NCBI GenBank assembly: GCA_035528235.1
Contig: DATKZB010000241.1
Location: 1 to 21,081, forward strand
Reading direction: 5' to 3'
DNA from: DATKZB01 sp035528235
Lineage (GTDB): Bacteria > Planctomycetota > Phycisphaerae > FEN-1346
Length of the DNA stretch: 21,081 nucleotides
In this document: positions 9,023 to 16,351 of the stretch, piece by piece
Layout of the letters: each line of letters opens with the position of its first letter
Numbering within the stretch: position 1 is the stretch's first letter
Made by a program: the position numbers and the translations under genes
Notes under the pieces: generated by a model
What the model saw: the letters and a program-made list of their open reading frames with translations, nothing else
Databases searched by the model: none
What the model was told of the DNA's origin: nothing

Positions 9023-9667
9023 TCACCCCAGGGCGCCGCCCGTGCGGCACACGAACAGGTTGTCGTGTCCGGGGACGACCAGGTCGGCAATCTCCACGAC
9101 GTCCCCGAACGATTCCTTGGCCTTGGGGAGGTCCCACGGCTCGTCGCCCAGGTTCGCGTACTCGAAGTGGTCGCGGGTCAGCACGGCGTCGCCGGCCACC
9201 ACCAGGCTCTGGATGGCCGTGTACACCAGGAGCGACGCGTGGCCGGGCGTGTGCCCGAACGTCGGGAACAGGTCGACGCCCAGGGCAAACCGCTCCGGGG
9301 CCGCCCCGACGCGCTTCAACACCGCCCGGCCGGGGTCCTCGGCCTCCGTCTCGGCCTGCGCCCAGCGTATCTCCTCCTCATACATCGACCAGGCGGCCTT
9401 CTCGAACAGAGCGATGCCGCACCAGTGCGCCGGGTCGAAGTGCGTCAGAAACACGTGCGTCACCGCCTCCGGCGCCAGGCCCGCCCGGTAGTACAGGGCC
9501 GCGCGCAGCACCTCGGCCGGCCAACCGGGGTCCACCACCATCACCAGGTCGCCGGAGCGGACGAGCGTGGCCGTGGCGTACTCGTTGCGTGCGGCCACCT
9601 TCTCGGACCAGTAAGGGTTCTTCCGGAGGCTGCCGATAGCCAGGACATCGACCCGCACCTCAGACAT
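9023..9667 (-). CDS. Metallo-beta-lactamase-fold protein with altered HxHxDH motif
   Basis: A 214-residue cytoplasmic MBL-fold protein without a signal peptide. The fold landmarks are VVDPGWP (44-50), the first metal loop THFDPAHWCG (75-84), GHTPGH (138-143), VVAGDAV (156-162) and VPGHD (198-202). The canonical loop is HxHxDH; here it reads H76-F-D78-P-A80-H81, so the second histidine is replaced by Asp and the aspartate by Ala. The remaining ligands H143, D160 and H201 are kept. The protein may bind one metal, use an unusual site, or be altered in activity; the substrate is unknown. GGAGGG lies 6 bases before ATG 9667. It is divergent from the sulfatase gene and 92 bases ahead of the CNNM genes. 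Confidence 0.85.
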   Translation of the reverse strand: MSEVRVDVLAIGSLRKNPYWSEKVAARNEYATATLVRSGDLVMVVDPGWPAEVLRAALYYRAGLAPEAVTHVFLTHFDPAHWCGIALFEKAAWSMYEEEIRWAQAETEAEDPGRAVLKRVGAAPERFALGVDLFPTFGHTPGHASLLVYTAIQSLVVAGDAVLTRDHFEYANLGDEPWDLPKAKESFGDVVEIADLVVPGHDNLFVCRTGGALG

Positions 9668-9703
9668 ACGCGCCCTCCACCTGCAGGCGGAATCGCCCGT
9701 ACC

Positions 9704-9732
9704 ACTTTAGGCGGCCCAGGTCCGCGCGGCAA
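9704..9732 (-). promoter_or_regulatory. Possible promoter of the MBL-fold gene
   Basis: On the minus strand TTGCCG (9727-9732) and TAAAGT (9704-9709) are spaced by 17 bases, about 30 bases before the predicted start region of the MBL gene. Matches are three of six and four of six. Weak call by eye. Confidence 0.3.
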
Positions 9733-9742
9733 TCCAAAACCC

Positions 9743-9771
9743 TTGACCCGCCGACGGGGGGGGCCTACGGT
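9743..9771 (+). promoter_or_regulatory. Possible promoter of the sulfatase gene
   Basis: TTGACC (9743-9748) is followed after exactly 17 bases by TACGGT (9766-9771). The -35 matches five of six consensus bases; the -10 keeps the TA...T core only. Transcription would begin near 9778, about 34 bases before the GTG start at 9812. Confidence 0.45.
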
Positions 9772-9811
9772 ACGGTTCGCCACGCGGACAACTGCGGCGG
9801 AGGTCACGACT

Positions 9812-11272
9812 GTGCGCATCCTCTACCTCGACATCGACACCCTCCGGGCCGACCACCTCGGCTGTTACGGGTACCCCAGAAACACGAGCCCGAACCTCGA
9901 CCACCTGGCGGCCGAGGGCGTCCGGTTCCAGAACTGCTACGTCTCCGACGCCCCGTGCCTGCCCAGCCGCGCGAGTATGTTCACCGGACGCTTCGGCATC
10001 CACACCGGCGTCGTCGGCCACGGCGGCACGGATGCCGACCTGCGGCCCATCGGCCGCGAGCGGGGCTTCAATACGATGCACCAGCGCGGCGGGCTCGTCT
10101 GGCAATTCCGCCGGCGCGGTCTGTACCCCGTGAGTTTCAGCCCGTTCGCCGAGAGGCACTCGGCCTGGTGGTTCTGCGAAGGGTGGCGCGAGATGGTCAA
10201 CTCCGGCAAGGGAGGCCTGGAGAGCGCCGAGGAGGTCGTGCCGGCGACCCTCGACTGGATACGGCGAAACGCCCGACGCGACGACTGGTTCCTGCACGTC
10301 AACCTCTGGGACCCGCACACGCCGTACCGCGCGCCCGACGATTTCGGCAATCCGTTTCGCGATGAGCCCATCGAGGATTGGTACACCGAGGACCTGCGCC
10401 AGGCCCAGTGGAACTCGTTCGGGCCCGGCACACCCCAGGAACCCGCCGGCGCCTACGGTGCCCCGTCGAAGCACCCGCGGCAGCCAAGCCAGGTCGCCTC
10501 GATGGGCGATTACCGCCAGTGGGTCGACGGCTACGACTGCGGCGTCCGCTACGCCGACACCTGGTGCGGCCGCATCCTCGACGCACTGGCCCAGGAGGGC
10601 GTGCTGGACGATTGCGCCGTCGTCATCACGAGCGACCACGGCGAAAACCTCGGCGAGTTGGGCGTCATCGGCGACCACGCCGTCGCCGACCACGTCACCA
10701 GCCGCGTGCCAATGATCGTCCGCTGGCCGGGCGTCGCCGGCGGCCGTGTCGATACGGCCCTGCACTACCAGACCGATGTGGGCGCCACGCTCATCGACTT
10801 GGCCGGCGGCGAGGTGCCCTCGTGGTGGGACGGGCGTTCGTTCGCCGACGCCTTCCGCCGGGGCCAGGACGGCGGCCGCCAGGCCATCGTCGTCAGCCAG
10901 AACTGCTGGGCCTCGATGCGGGGCGTCCGGTGGGAGGATTACCTGTACCTGCGCCTCGCTCACACGGGCCTGAAGAACCTGCCGGAGCGGATGCTCTTTG
11001 ACGTGGCCGCCGACCCGCACGAACTCGCCGACCTGGCTGCCGCACAACCGGCGCTGGCGGCGCGAGGCCAGTCGCTCCTGGACGCGTGGCGCGACGAGAT
11101 GCTCGCCGCCGGCCCGAACGGCGACGACCCCATGGATCACGTGCTGGCCGAGGGCGGCCCGTTCCACACGCGCGGGCGCCTGGAGTCGTACTGCGAGCGG
11201 CTCCGCGCCACCGGCCGCGCCCATCACGCCGAATTCCTCGAGAGACACCCCACGGGTATCCAGCGAGGGTAA
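9812..11272 (+). CDS. Cysteine-type sulfatase (S1 family)
   Basis: A 486-residue sulfatase of the alkaline-phosphatase superfamily, hydrolysing a sulfate ester with a formylglycine made from cysteine. The start is GTG 9812, preceded by GGAGG at 9799-9803 with an 8-base spacer; the frame is open much further upstream, but only through the divergent MBL gene on the other strand. Metal-binding LDIDTLRADHLGCYGY is at 6-21, and the signature C49-L-P-S-R53 (C-x-P-S-R) matches the Cys-type FGly consensus. SDHGENLGELG with D275/H276 supplies further metal ligands. No signal peptide is visible, since the catalytic domain begins at residue 2, so it may work in the cytoplasm on imported sulfated oligosaccharides. 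No formylglycine-generating enzyme is in the window, and the sugar substrate cannot be told. Confidence 0.93.
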   Translation: MRILYLDIDTLRADHLGCYGYPRNTSPNLDHLAAEGVRFQNCYVSDAPCLPSRASMFTGRFGIHTGVVGHGGTDADLRPIGRERGFNTMHQRGGLVWQFRRRGLYPVSFSPFAERHSAWWFCEGWREMVNSGKGGLESAEEVVPATLDWIRRNARRDDWFLHVNLWDPHTPYRAPDDFGNPFRDEPIEDWYTEDLRQAQWNSFGPGTPQEPAGAYGAPSKHPRQPSQVASMGDYRQWVDGYDCGVRYADTWCGRILDALAQEGVLDDCAVVITSDHGENLGELGVIGDHAVADHVTSRVPMIVRWPGVAGGRVDTALHYQTDVGATLIDLAGGEVPSWWDGRSFADAFRRGQDGGRQAIVVSQNCWASMRGVRWEDYLYLRLAHTGLKNLPERMLFDVAADPHELADLAAAQPALAARGQSLLDAWRDEMLAAGPNGDDPMDHVLAEGGPFHTRGRLESYCERLRATGRAHHAEFLERHPTGIQRG

Positions 11273-11342
11273 GCAACCCCCGCCGGCGCGTCTTTGCTAG
11301 CCGCGAGCGCCAGCGAGCGGGGCCGTTACGGCTCGGCTCGGC
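11273..11342. repeat. Short repeat-like sequence between convergent genes
   Basis: Between the convergent sulfatase and carboxypeptidase genes lies a direct repeat of GCGAGCG separated by CCA (around 11304-11320), enclosed in a larger AGCCG...CGGCT inverted pair, followed by three CGGCT units. It can fold into a hairpin and may end transcription from one or both sides, but no T-run follows, so a terminator call is not firm. It resembles intergenic repeats common in planctomycete genomes, from memory. Confidence 0.35.
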
Positions 11343-12875
11343 TCAGTAGTCAACCAGCCGGATGGCAATCTTGTCCTGCGCCAGGCGGGCCTTCCACAGT
11401 TCGCCCCACGGCACGTCGTTCATGAGGATTGAGAACGCCACCACCCGGCCGCTGTTGGCGTACACGTAGCCCGACAGGGCGCTGGCGCCCCGGACGTACC
11501 CCGTCTTGGCGTACACGCGTCCCTCGGCGGCGGTGTCGCGCATGCGTTTCTGGAGGCTGCCGTCGCGGCCGGCGACGGCCAGCGTCGCGACGAACCGGGC
11601 GTCGTACAGCCGGTGCATGGTCGCCAGCACCTGCACCACCGCGAAGGCGGTCAGGCGGTTCTCCTTCGACAGGCCCGATCCGTCGTCGATGACGCATCCG
11701 GCCGACGGAATGCCGCGCTCGGCCAGCCACCGGCGGACCTCCTCGGTTCCACTGGCCCACGACCCCTGGCGGGCGGGCAGAGGCGTCGCGGCCTTCGGCG
11801 TGAGGCCGTAGGCCCCCAGGAGTTTCATCAGGCACTCGGCGTACAGGCCCTGGCTCCGCTTGTTGGCCACGGTGACGGCGGCGTCCAGCCGCGAGGTGTG
11901 AACCAGGTCGCAGACGAAATCCTTCCTGGCCTCGCCGCCGGGTTCGGTCAGCCGGCCGCGCACAACGCCCCCCTCGACGGCAATGCCGCACCGCCGCAGC
12001 GTGTGGACGAGCGAGGCGCCGAAGACCCGCGTGGGGTCGTCGAGCGTGCGGCACTCGACCGCCTCGGGCGCCTCGGCCCAGTACCGGCCGGCCGCGCGGA
12101 TCAGGAGGCCGCCGGCGTCGGCGACACGCTCGAGACTGAACCGGTGCTCCTTGCGGTCGGCGACCGTCTGGATGGTCCCCTCGACGCGGGCGCCACAGCC
12201 GGGGGGCTCGAGCCAGACCCGCGCCGGCTCGCCCACGCCGGCCGCCGATACGTGCACGTTCAGACAATTGTCGTTTATGGAAAGGGCGCCGACGGGCGCC
12301 TCGTACCACTCGGCCCGCTGGTCGGCGGGCCAATTGGGGTGGACGAGTTCGCGGTCGAACAGCGTGTCGTCCAGGATGACACGCTCGACGGCCGTCACGC
12401 CGCGCGACTTCAAAATCTCGGCCCACCGGCGGAAGGCGCCGACGGTGTCGCCGTTCCAGAAGCGTCCGGAGAAGTTCGGGTCGCCGCCGCCGATGATTGC
12501 CAGGTCCCACTGGCCCTTCTTGCCGGGCGAGGGGAGGCGGCCGACGTGGGTGCGAATCCGCCAGTCGGGCCCCAGGCGGTCGAGGCAGGCGGCGGTCGTC
12601 AGCAGTTTCATCGTGCTCGCCGGCACGAGCGGCGCGTCCGGCCGCACGCTGAAGAGCACCTCGTTGCGGGTGTGCGCCGGCGGCGCCGACAGGGCCACCA
12701 CGTGGACCGCCGCGACGGTCTTGCCGAGGTTGGCGTCGGCCAGGATCTTTTCGAGGTCGGCGGCCAGGGCGTCGGCCGCACCGGCCGCCTGGGCATCGGC
12801 CACGCCGGCCGCCAAATAAACGTGAAGTGCCACCAGAACACTCGCCGCAAGGACTGCCTTGGACCACCTGGGCAT
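11343..12875 (-). CDS. dacB: D-alanyl-D-alanine carboxypeptidase/endopeptidase (PBP4 type, peptidase S13)
   Basis: A 510-residue periplasmic penicillin-binding protein of the S13 family, which trims or cleaves peptide cross-links of peptidoglycan. The N-terminus MPRWSKAVLAASVLVALHV is a signal peptide. The active-site serine box PASTMK gives S87 and K90; DGSGLSKEN near residue 403 carries the second S13 motif; the KTG triad is at 457-459 in VYAKTGYVRG. Length fits PBP4/DacB. I chose ATG 12875 because signal peptide and mature sequence follow directly and GGGAG lies about 11 bases upstream; the longer open frame to 13148 runs through the divergent promoter and the methyltransferase gene. Transcription probably starts from the shared promoter at 12952-12979. 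It shows that this lineage has, or at least retains genes for, a peptidoglycan wall. Confidence 0.93.
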   Translation of the reverse strand: MPRWSKAVLAASVLVALHVYLAAGVADAQAAGAADALAADLEKILADANLGKTVAAVHVVALSAPPAHTRNEVLFSVRPDAPLVPASTMKLLTTAACLDRLGPDWRIRTHVGRLPSPGKKGQWDLAIIGGGDPNFSGRFWNGDTVGAFRRWAEILKSRGVTAVERVILDDTLFDRELVHPNWPADQRAEWYEAPVGALSINDNCLNVHVSAAGVGEPARVWLEPPGCGARVEGTIQTVADRKEHRFSLERVADAGGLLIRAAGRYWAEAPEAVECRTLDDPTRVFGASLVHTLRRCGIAVEGGVVRGRLTEPGGEARKDFVCDLVHTSRLDAAVTVANKRSQGLYAECLMKLLGAYGLTPKAATPLPARQGSWASGTEEVRRWLAERGIPSAGCVIDDGSGLSKENRLTAFAVVQVLATMHRLYDARFVATLAVAGRDGSLQKRMRDTAAEGRVYAKTGYVRGASALSGYVYANSGRVVAFSILMNDVPWGELWKARLAQDKIAIRLVDY

Positions 12876-12930
12876 CAGCCGCGCATCTCCCACTGTTGGA
12901 CGTCCGCGATTCCGTGGGGGCCGAAAAGGT

Positions 12931-12959
12931 TTTGCACGCGCCACCGGGACGATTATAAT
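12931..12959 (+). promoter_or_regulatory. Promoter of the DNA methyltransferase gene, sharing a symmetric -10
   Basis: TTTGCA (12931-12936) with a 17-base spacer, or TTGCAC with 16, precedes a perfect TATAAT at 12954-12959. Transcription would begin near 12966, about 70 bases before the methyltransferase ATG. The -10 sits inside the palindrome GATTATAATC (12951-12960), which also provides a -10 in the opposite direction. Confidence 0.65.
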
Positions 12960-12979
12960 CAGGGCGCGGCGATTGTAAA
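12952..12979 (-). promoter_or_regulatory. Promoter of dacB, overlapping the methyltransferase promoter
   Basis: On the minus strand TTTACA (12974-12979) is followed after 16 bases by TATAAT (12952-12957), five and six matches to consensus. The -10 is the other strand of the palindrome GATTATAATC. The leader to the dacB ATG at 12875 would be about 70 bases. Confidence 0.65.
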
Positions 12980-13035
12980 GAACAAGCCGTGGGGGAGATG
13001 CGCGTAACGGGACGCTATTAGTTGGGGTGACGACA

Positions 13036-13797
13036 ATGGCCGACGTGCCTCCCATCAACACGGTCGTCGCGGGCGACGCGCTCAAGGTCCTGCCCCGGTG
13101 GCCGGCGGGCTGCGCGGACCTCGTGTTCGCCGACCCGCCGTTCAACATCGGGTACCAGTACGACGCGTACCGCGACGACCTGGCGCCGCGGGCCTACGTC
13201 GAGTGGACGCGCGCCTGGCTCGACGAAGCCGTGCGGGTGCTCAAGCCGCACGGCACGCTCTGGGTCGCCATCGGCGACGAGTACGCCGCCGAGGTCCGCG
13301 TCCTCATGCGCCGCAAGGCGACGCTGCGGAACTGGGTCATCTGGCATTACACGTTCGGCCAGTCGTGCAAAGGCAAGTTCAGCCGCAGCCACACCCACCT
13401 GTTCTACTTCGTCAAGGACCCGGCGCACTTCACGTTCAACGACCAGGCCGTCCGCGTCCCGTCGGACCGGCAACTGAAGTACAACGACCGGCGGGCCAAC
13501 CCGAAGGGGAAACTGCCCGACGACGTGTGGCAGTTTTCGCGGGTGTGCGGCACGTTCCGGGAGCGGGTGGGCTGGCACCCGTGCCAGATGCCCGTGGCCC
13601 TGCTGGAGCGGATTATCCTGGCGTGCTCGAAGCCGGGCGACCTGGTGCTCGACCCGTTCGCCGGCAGCGGCACCACGCTGCTGGCCGCCGCCCTGCACGG
13701 TCGACGATGGCTGGGCGTGGAACTCTCGAAGCGCTACGCGACGCGCGCCGCCAAACGCGTCGAACGCGAAGCGGCCGCCAACGCCGACGTGGCCTGA
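13036..13797 (+). CDS. Site-specific DNA methyltransferase (N6-adenine or N4-cytosine, beta class)
   Basis: A 253-residue S-adenosylmethionine-dependent DNA amino-methyltransferase. The catalytic motif A-D33-P-P-F36-N comes first and the SAM-binding DPFAGSGTT (206-214) comes last, the motif order of the beta class (RsrI/HinfI-like); the middle (about 90-190) would recognise the target. DPPF rather than DPPY is a mild variant and does not settle whether adenine or cytosine is methylated. I prefer ATG 13036; an in-frame GTG at 13027 is possible. The ribosome site is poor (GGGGTG just upstream). No restriction endonuclease lies beside it, so it looks like an orphan methylase of regulatory, replication-linked or anti-restriction role. 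Its promoter overlaps that of dacB. Confidence 0.9.
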   Translation: MADVPPINTVVAGDALKVLPRWPAGCADLVFADPPFNIGYQYDAYRDDLAPRAYVEWTRAWLDEAVRVLKPHGTLWVAIGDEYAAEVRVLMRRKATLRNWVIWHYTFGQSCKGKFSRSHTHLFYFVKDPAHFTFNDQAVRVPSDRQLKYNDRRANPKGKLPDDVWQFSRVCGTFRERVGWHPCQMPVALLERIILACSKPGDLVLDPFAGSGTTLLAAALHGRRWLGVELSKRYATRAAKRVEREAAANADVA

Positions 13798-13853
13798 ACC
13801 CCGCGGGGACGTCTTTGCCGCGACGCCCCGCACCACGTGACGGGAACCGACCG

Positions 13854-14921
13854 ATGACCGCTCTTCTGATCCTGGCCGAGGAGGCCGCCCCGATTCTGAG
13901 GGCCGAGAAGGAGATCGGCGGCCTGGTACGGTTCGTTCTCGATAATCCGTTCGCGCTGGCGCTGACGTTCCTCTTTCTGGTGGCGATGGTGGGTGCGTTT
14001 ATCGCGGCCCGCAAGAGGGACCGGTGCCTCAAGAAGTTCCGCGGGCACCACGTCGCCATCGAGGAACAGGCCGGCCGGCGGGTCTGGGGCCTCCTGAAGG
14101 TCTTCTCGAAAGGCCTGGAACTGGAGTACGATCAGCCCTTCGACCAGCCGGCCAAGCGGTCGTTTCTCATCTACGAGGCCGAACTCGGCCGCATGCTTGC
14201 CCTCTACCGGTTCGTCGACCGCCTGGACCCCAAGGGCCTGGCCCGGCGCCGCCGCCAGGCCGCCAGGCTGGCCGACCCGCCGCTGCCGAGCCGCCTCTGG
14301 CGCTGGGCGCGCAACGTCGTCAACACGTTCCGCGACGCCATCGTCAGCGCCATGGGCATAAGCATCCAGCAGGCCGCCAAGACGGCGCCGAACCCGGTGC
14401 TCCAGGCCCAGGGCGGCCAGATCAACGCCATCGGCACCTTGCTCATCGGCGAGACCGCCAACGCCTACGAACCGATGATCGAGCAGTACGTCGGCCGGCC
14501 GGTCATCCTGGAGGTCGTCAACCCGGCCGACCCGAACAAACGCATCGTCGAGTACCACGGTCACCTGGGCGAGTACAGTGCCCAGTTCGTCCTGCTCGTG
14601 AACGTCCGCCGCCGGTTCCGCCAGGAGGTGTCGGTGGGGACGAGCGCCCGGTTCGTCGAGGAAGCCGTCGTCGTTCGGGCCGGGCCAAAGGCCGTGCGCA
14701 TCGAGAACCACTCCGCCCTGCCCGTGATCGTGGAGGGCGTCCATGCCGGCGACGTGTGCCACGAGGTCAACACGACGGTCGAGCCGGGCGCCACGGCCGA
14801 GGTGGCGCTGAGCGAGGAGGCGTCGGCCGACGGTGCCGCCGTGGCCGTGGCGTGGGAGCGAGACTTCGACATGATTGTTCCGCGTGCGGTGGGCATCATC
14901 CGGCACGCCAGCGACGTGTAG
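13854..14921 (+). CDS. Membrane-anchored protein of unknown function
   Basis: A 355-residue protein I do not recognise. It has a short N-terminus, one transmembrane helix at about 33-52 (PFALALTFLFLVAMVGAFIA), a basic flank (AARKRDRCLKK), then a long soluble part. Within this, a charged basic region (about 125-150, ARRRRQAARLADPPLPSR) is followed by an amphipathic segment and a beta-rich C-terminus from about 190 (IGTLLIGETANAYEPMIEQYVGRPVILEV; VRIENHSALPVIVEGV; VAWERDFDMIVPRAVGIIRH). The orientation is probably with the C-terminal domain in the cytoplasm. ATG 13854 starts 56 bases after the methyltransferase stop, with only a weak GGGAA site; the frame extends upstream solely inside the methylase gene. 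Likely cotranscribed with the methylase; no functional link can be read. Confidence 0.75.
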   Translation: MTALLILAEEAAPILRAEKEIGGLVRFVLDNPFALALTFLFLVAMVGAFIAARKRDRCLKKFRGHHVAIEEQAGRRVWGLLKVFSKGLELEYDQPFDQPAKRSFLIYEAELGRMLALYRFVDRLDPKGLARRRRQAARLADPPLPSRLWRWARNVVNTFRDAIVSAMGISIQQAAKTAPNPVLQAQGGQINAIGTLLIGETANAYEPMIEQYVGRPVILEVVNPADPNKRIVEYHGHLGEYSAQFVLLVNVRRRFRQEVSVGTSARFVEEAVVVRAGPKAVRIENHSALPVIVEGVHAGDVCHEVNTTVEPGATAEVALSEEASADGAAVAVAWERDFDMIVPRAVGIIRHASDV

Positions 14922-14967
14922 TAGAGCGGGGCAACGCCGCGCCTGTTCGTCTCATCGGCCGCGGCGG

Positions 14968-15110
14968 CCTACTACTACAACACCACTTCGCGCGGCGGGT
15001 CCCCGCACCCGCCGCGCCAGGCCCTGTGGTGCGGCCAAGAACGCCGCTTTTTGCGCGGTGGGTACGGGGACCCACCGCGCAAGGGCTCAAGTGGCGTTGT
15101 AGTACTACAG
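14968..15110. repeat. Nested inverted repeat with two perfect hairpins (BIME-like)
   Basis: Two copies of one palindromic unit face each other between convergent genes. Left unit: arm TACTACAACACCACTT (14973-14988), then an 11-bp perfect hairpin with a 6-base loop (14990-15017). Right unit, inverted: a 13-bp perfect hairpin with a 6-base loop (15051-15082), then the arm's complement (15089-15104), matching 15 of 16. The outer arms can pair to make a cruciform. The right end contains the palindrome TGTAGTACTACA (15098-15109), and the manC stop codon (15105-15107) lies within it. The layout resembles REP/BIME elements or a non-autonomous mobile remnant. Confidence 0.8.
15031..15052 (+). terminator. 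Possible weak intrinsic terminator
   Basis: GCGGC (15031-15035) pairs with GCCGC (15043-15047) over a 7-base loop, directly followed by five T (15048-15052). It would end transcripts of the methyltransferase/membrane-protein pair. The stem is only 5 bp and it lies inside the nested repeat, so the repeat's larger hairpins could do the same job. Confidence 0.4.
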
Positions 15111-16181
15111 ATACCGGTCGAGATGCTGTTCCTTGAGGCGGGCGACGAGGCGGCGGACCCGCTCGGCGTTCTCGCGTGTGGTCACGAGCGTGGCGTCGGG
15201 TGTGCCGACGACGATGAGGTCGCGCACGCCCAGGGCCGCCACGAGATGGCCGTCGGCCGCATAGAGGATGTTGCCGCTGGCCTCCATGGCGGCAACCTCG
15301 CCCTGGCTGACGTTACCGTCCTCGTCGGCGGGCAGATGGCCCCGCAGGGTCCGCCAGGTCCCCACGTCGTCCCAGTTGAAGTGCCCCTCGCCGACGCGGA
15401 CCTGGTCGGCCCCCTCGAGGACGCCGTAGTCGATGCTGACGTGCGGCAGGCGCGAGAAGACCCGGGCGAGGGCCGCGGGCATGCGGTCGGTGTCGATGTG
15501 GGGTTCGATCTCCTGGAGACCCTTGTGCAGTTCCGGCAGGTGCCGCCGAATGGCATCGAGGATCGTGTCGGTGCGCCAGAAGAAGATGCCGCTGTTCCAG
15601 AAATAGTCGCCCGAATCGAAGTAGGCCTCGGCCAGCGCCACCGAGGGCTTCTCGTGGAAACTGGCAACGTCGTAGACGGCGTGGCCGTCGATCTCGGCCA
15701 CCCGCTCGCCGCGCAAGAGGTACCCGTAGCCGGTGGCCGGATAGGTGGGCCGGATGCCGATCGCGTACAGCGCCGACGGGTCCTGCTGGACACAGGCCTC
15801 GGCGTACCGGAGGGATTCGCGAAGCCCCTCGGCCGGTTCGATGACGTGGTCGGAGGGCAGGCACACGAGGGTCTGGTCGCCGGCGCGTTTTCGGATGATC
15901 TGGGCAGCCAGTCCGATGCAGGGGGCCGTGTCGCGGATGCGGGGCTCGACGATAAGGTTCTCGGGCGGCAGGTCGCCGACGAGCCGGCGGGCCACGTCCT
16001 GGTGTTTGCGGTTCACGAGGACGAGGACGTTCTCGAGGGGCAGCACGCCCTCGAGCCGCTTCATCGTCTGCACCAGAAGCGGCTCGCCGCCCAGGATGCT
16101 CAGGAACTGCTTGGGGCACGCCTCTCGGCTGGCCGGCCATAGCCGCGTGCCTTCTCCGCCCGCCATGATCGCTGCAAACAT
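15105..16181 (-). CDS. manC: Mannose-1-phosphate guanylyltransferase (GDP-mannose pyrophosphorylase)
   Basis: A 358-residue cytoplasmic nucleotidyltransferase that makes GDP-mannose from mannose 1-phosphate and GTP, the donor for mannosylated polysaccharides and the precursor of GDP-fucose. The N-terminal AGGEGTRLWPASREACPKQF is the GxGxRLWPxSRxxxPKQF signature with its catalytic lysine. Further family motifs are LPSDH, FHEKP, FWNSGIFFW and FNWDDVGTW. The length is that of the monofunctional enzyme; the phosphomannose isomerase domain of bifunctional AlgA/ManC is absent. I took ATG 16181 because the signature begins at residue 7 and a GAGG site lies upstream; the longer frame to 16316 has no support. 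The promoter at 16228-16256 gives a leader of about 40 bases. The last codons abut a repeat element, which supplies the stop. Confidence 0.94.
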   Translation of the reverse strand: MFAAIMAGGEGTRLWPASREACPKQFLSILGGEPLLVQTMKRLEGVLPLENVLVLVNRKHQDVARRLVGDLPPENLIVEPRIRDTAPCIGLAAQIIRKRAGDQTLVCLPSDHVIEPAEGLRESLRYAEACVQQDPSALYAIGIRPTYPATGYGYLLRGERVAEIDGHAVYDVASFHEKPSVALAEAYFDSGDYFWNSGIFFWRTDTILDAIRRHLPELHKGLQEIEPHIDTDRMPAALARVFSRLPHVSIDYGVLEGADQVRVGEGHFNWDDVGTWRTLRGHLPADEDGNVSQGEVAAMEASGNILYAADGHLVAALGVRDLIVVGTPDATLVTTRENAERVRRLVARLKEQHLDRYL

Positions 16182-16227
16182 CGCTGGACCTCGCCTGACC
16201 GGTTCCCGTGCCACGACAATCTGTACG

Positions 16228-16256
16228 GGTATAGGTTGGCGGGGGGGCGGAATCAA
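16228..16256 (-). promoter_or_regulatory. Sigma-70-type promoter of manC
   Basis: On the minus strand TTGATT (16251-16256) and TATACC (16228-16233) are spaced by 17 bases. Each matches four of six consensus bases. Transcription would start near 16221, about 40 bases before the manC ATG. Confidence 0.55.
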
Positions 16257-16263
16257 CCCTTTT

Positions 16264-16305
16264 CCGGCACGGTCCGGCACGGCCGGGCAAGACCGGCCGT
16301 GGCAC
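16264..16305. repeat. GC-rich hairpin with short tandem copies
   Basis: Two direct copies of CCGGCACGG (16264-16272 and 16274-16282) run into a perfect 9-bp hairpin, CACGGCCGG/CCGGCCGTG (16278-16286 and 16293-16301), with a 6-base loop. CCGGCCGTGGCAC (16293-16305) recurs exactly in inverted orientation at 16395-16407, in the leader of the sigma-54 activator. It lies between the manC and regulator promoters. Confidence 0.6.
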
Positions 16306-16351
16306 ACGCCAGACACGTACTCCGCGGCGCCGCGTCAGATCGGCCGCGCGC

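Noticed and set aside
7695..9491. Plus-strand 598-codon open frame
   Set aside because: It is a shadow of the CNNM and MBL genes, both of which have clear family motifs on the minus strand.
9065..9811. Upstream extension of the sulfatase frame
   Set aside because: It is open only because it crosses the MBL gene on the other strand; a GGAGG site and the first metal motif fix the start at 9812.
9707..11248. Minus-strand 513-codon open frame
   Set aside because: It is antisense to the sulfatase, which has the C-x-P-S-R signature and a good ribosome site.
12876..13148. Upstream extension of the dacB frame
   Set aside because: It would run through the divergent promoter and into the methyltransferase; the signal peptide begins at 12875.
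13098..13853. Upstream extension of the membrane-protein frame
   Set aside because: It lies entirely within the methyltransferase gene in another frame and looks Arg/Pro-rich.
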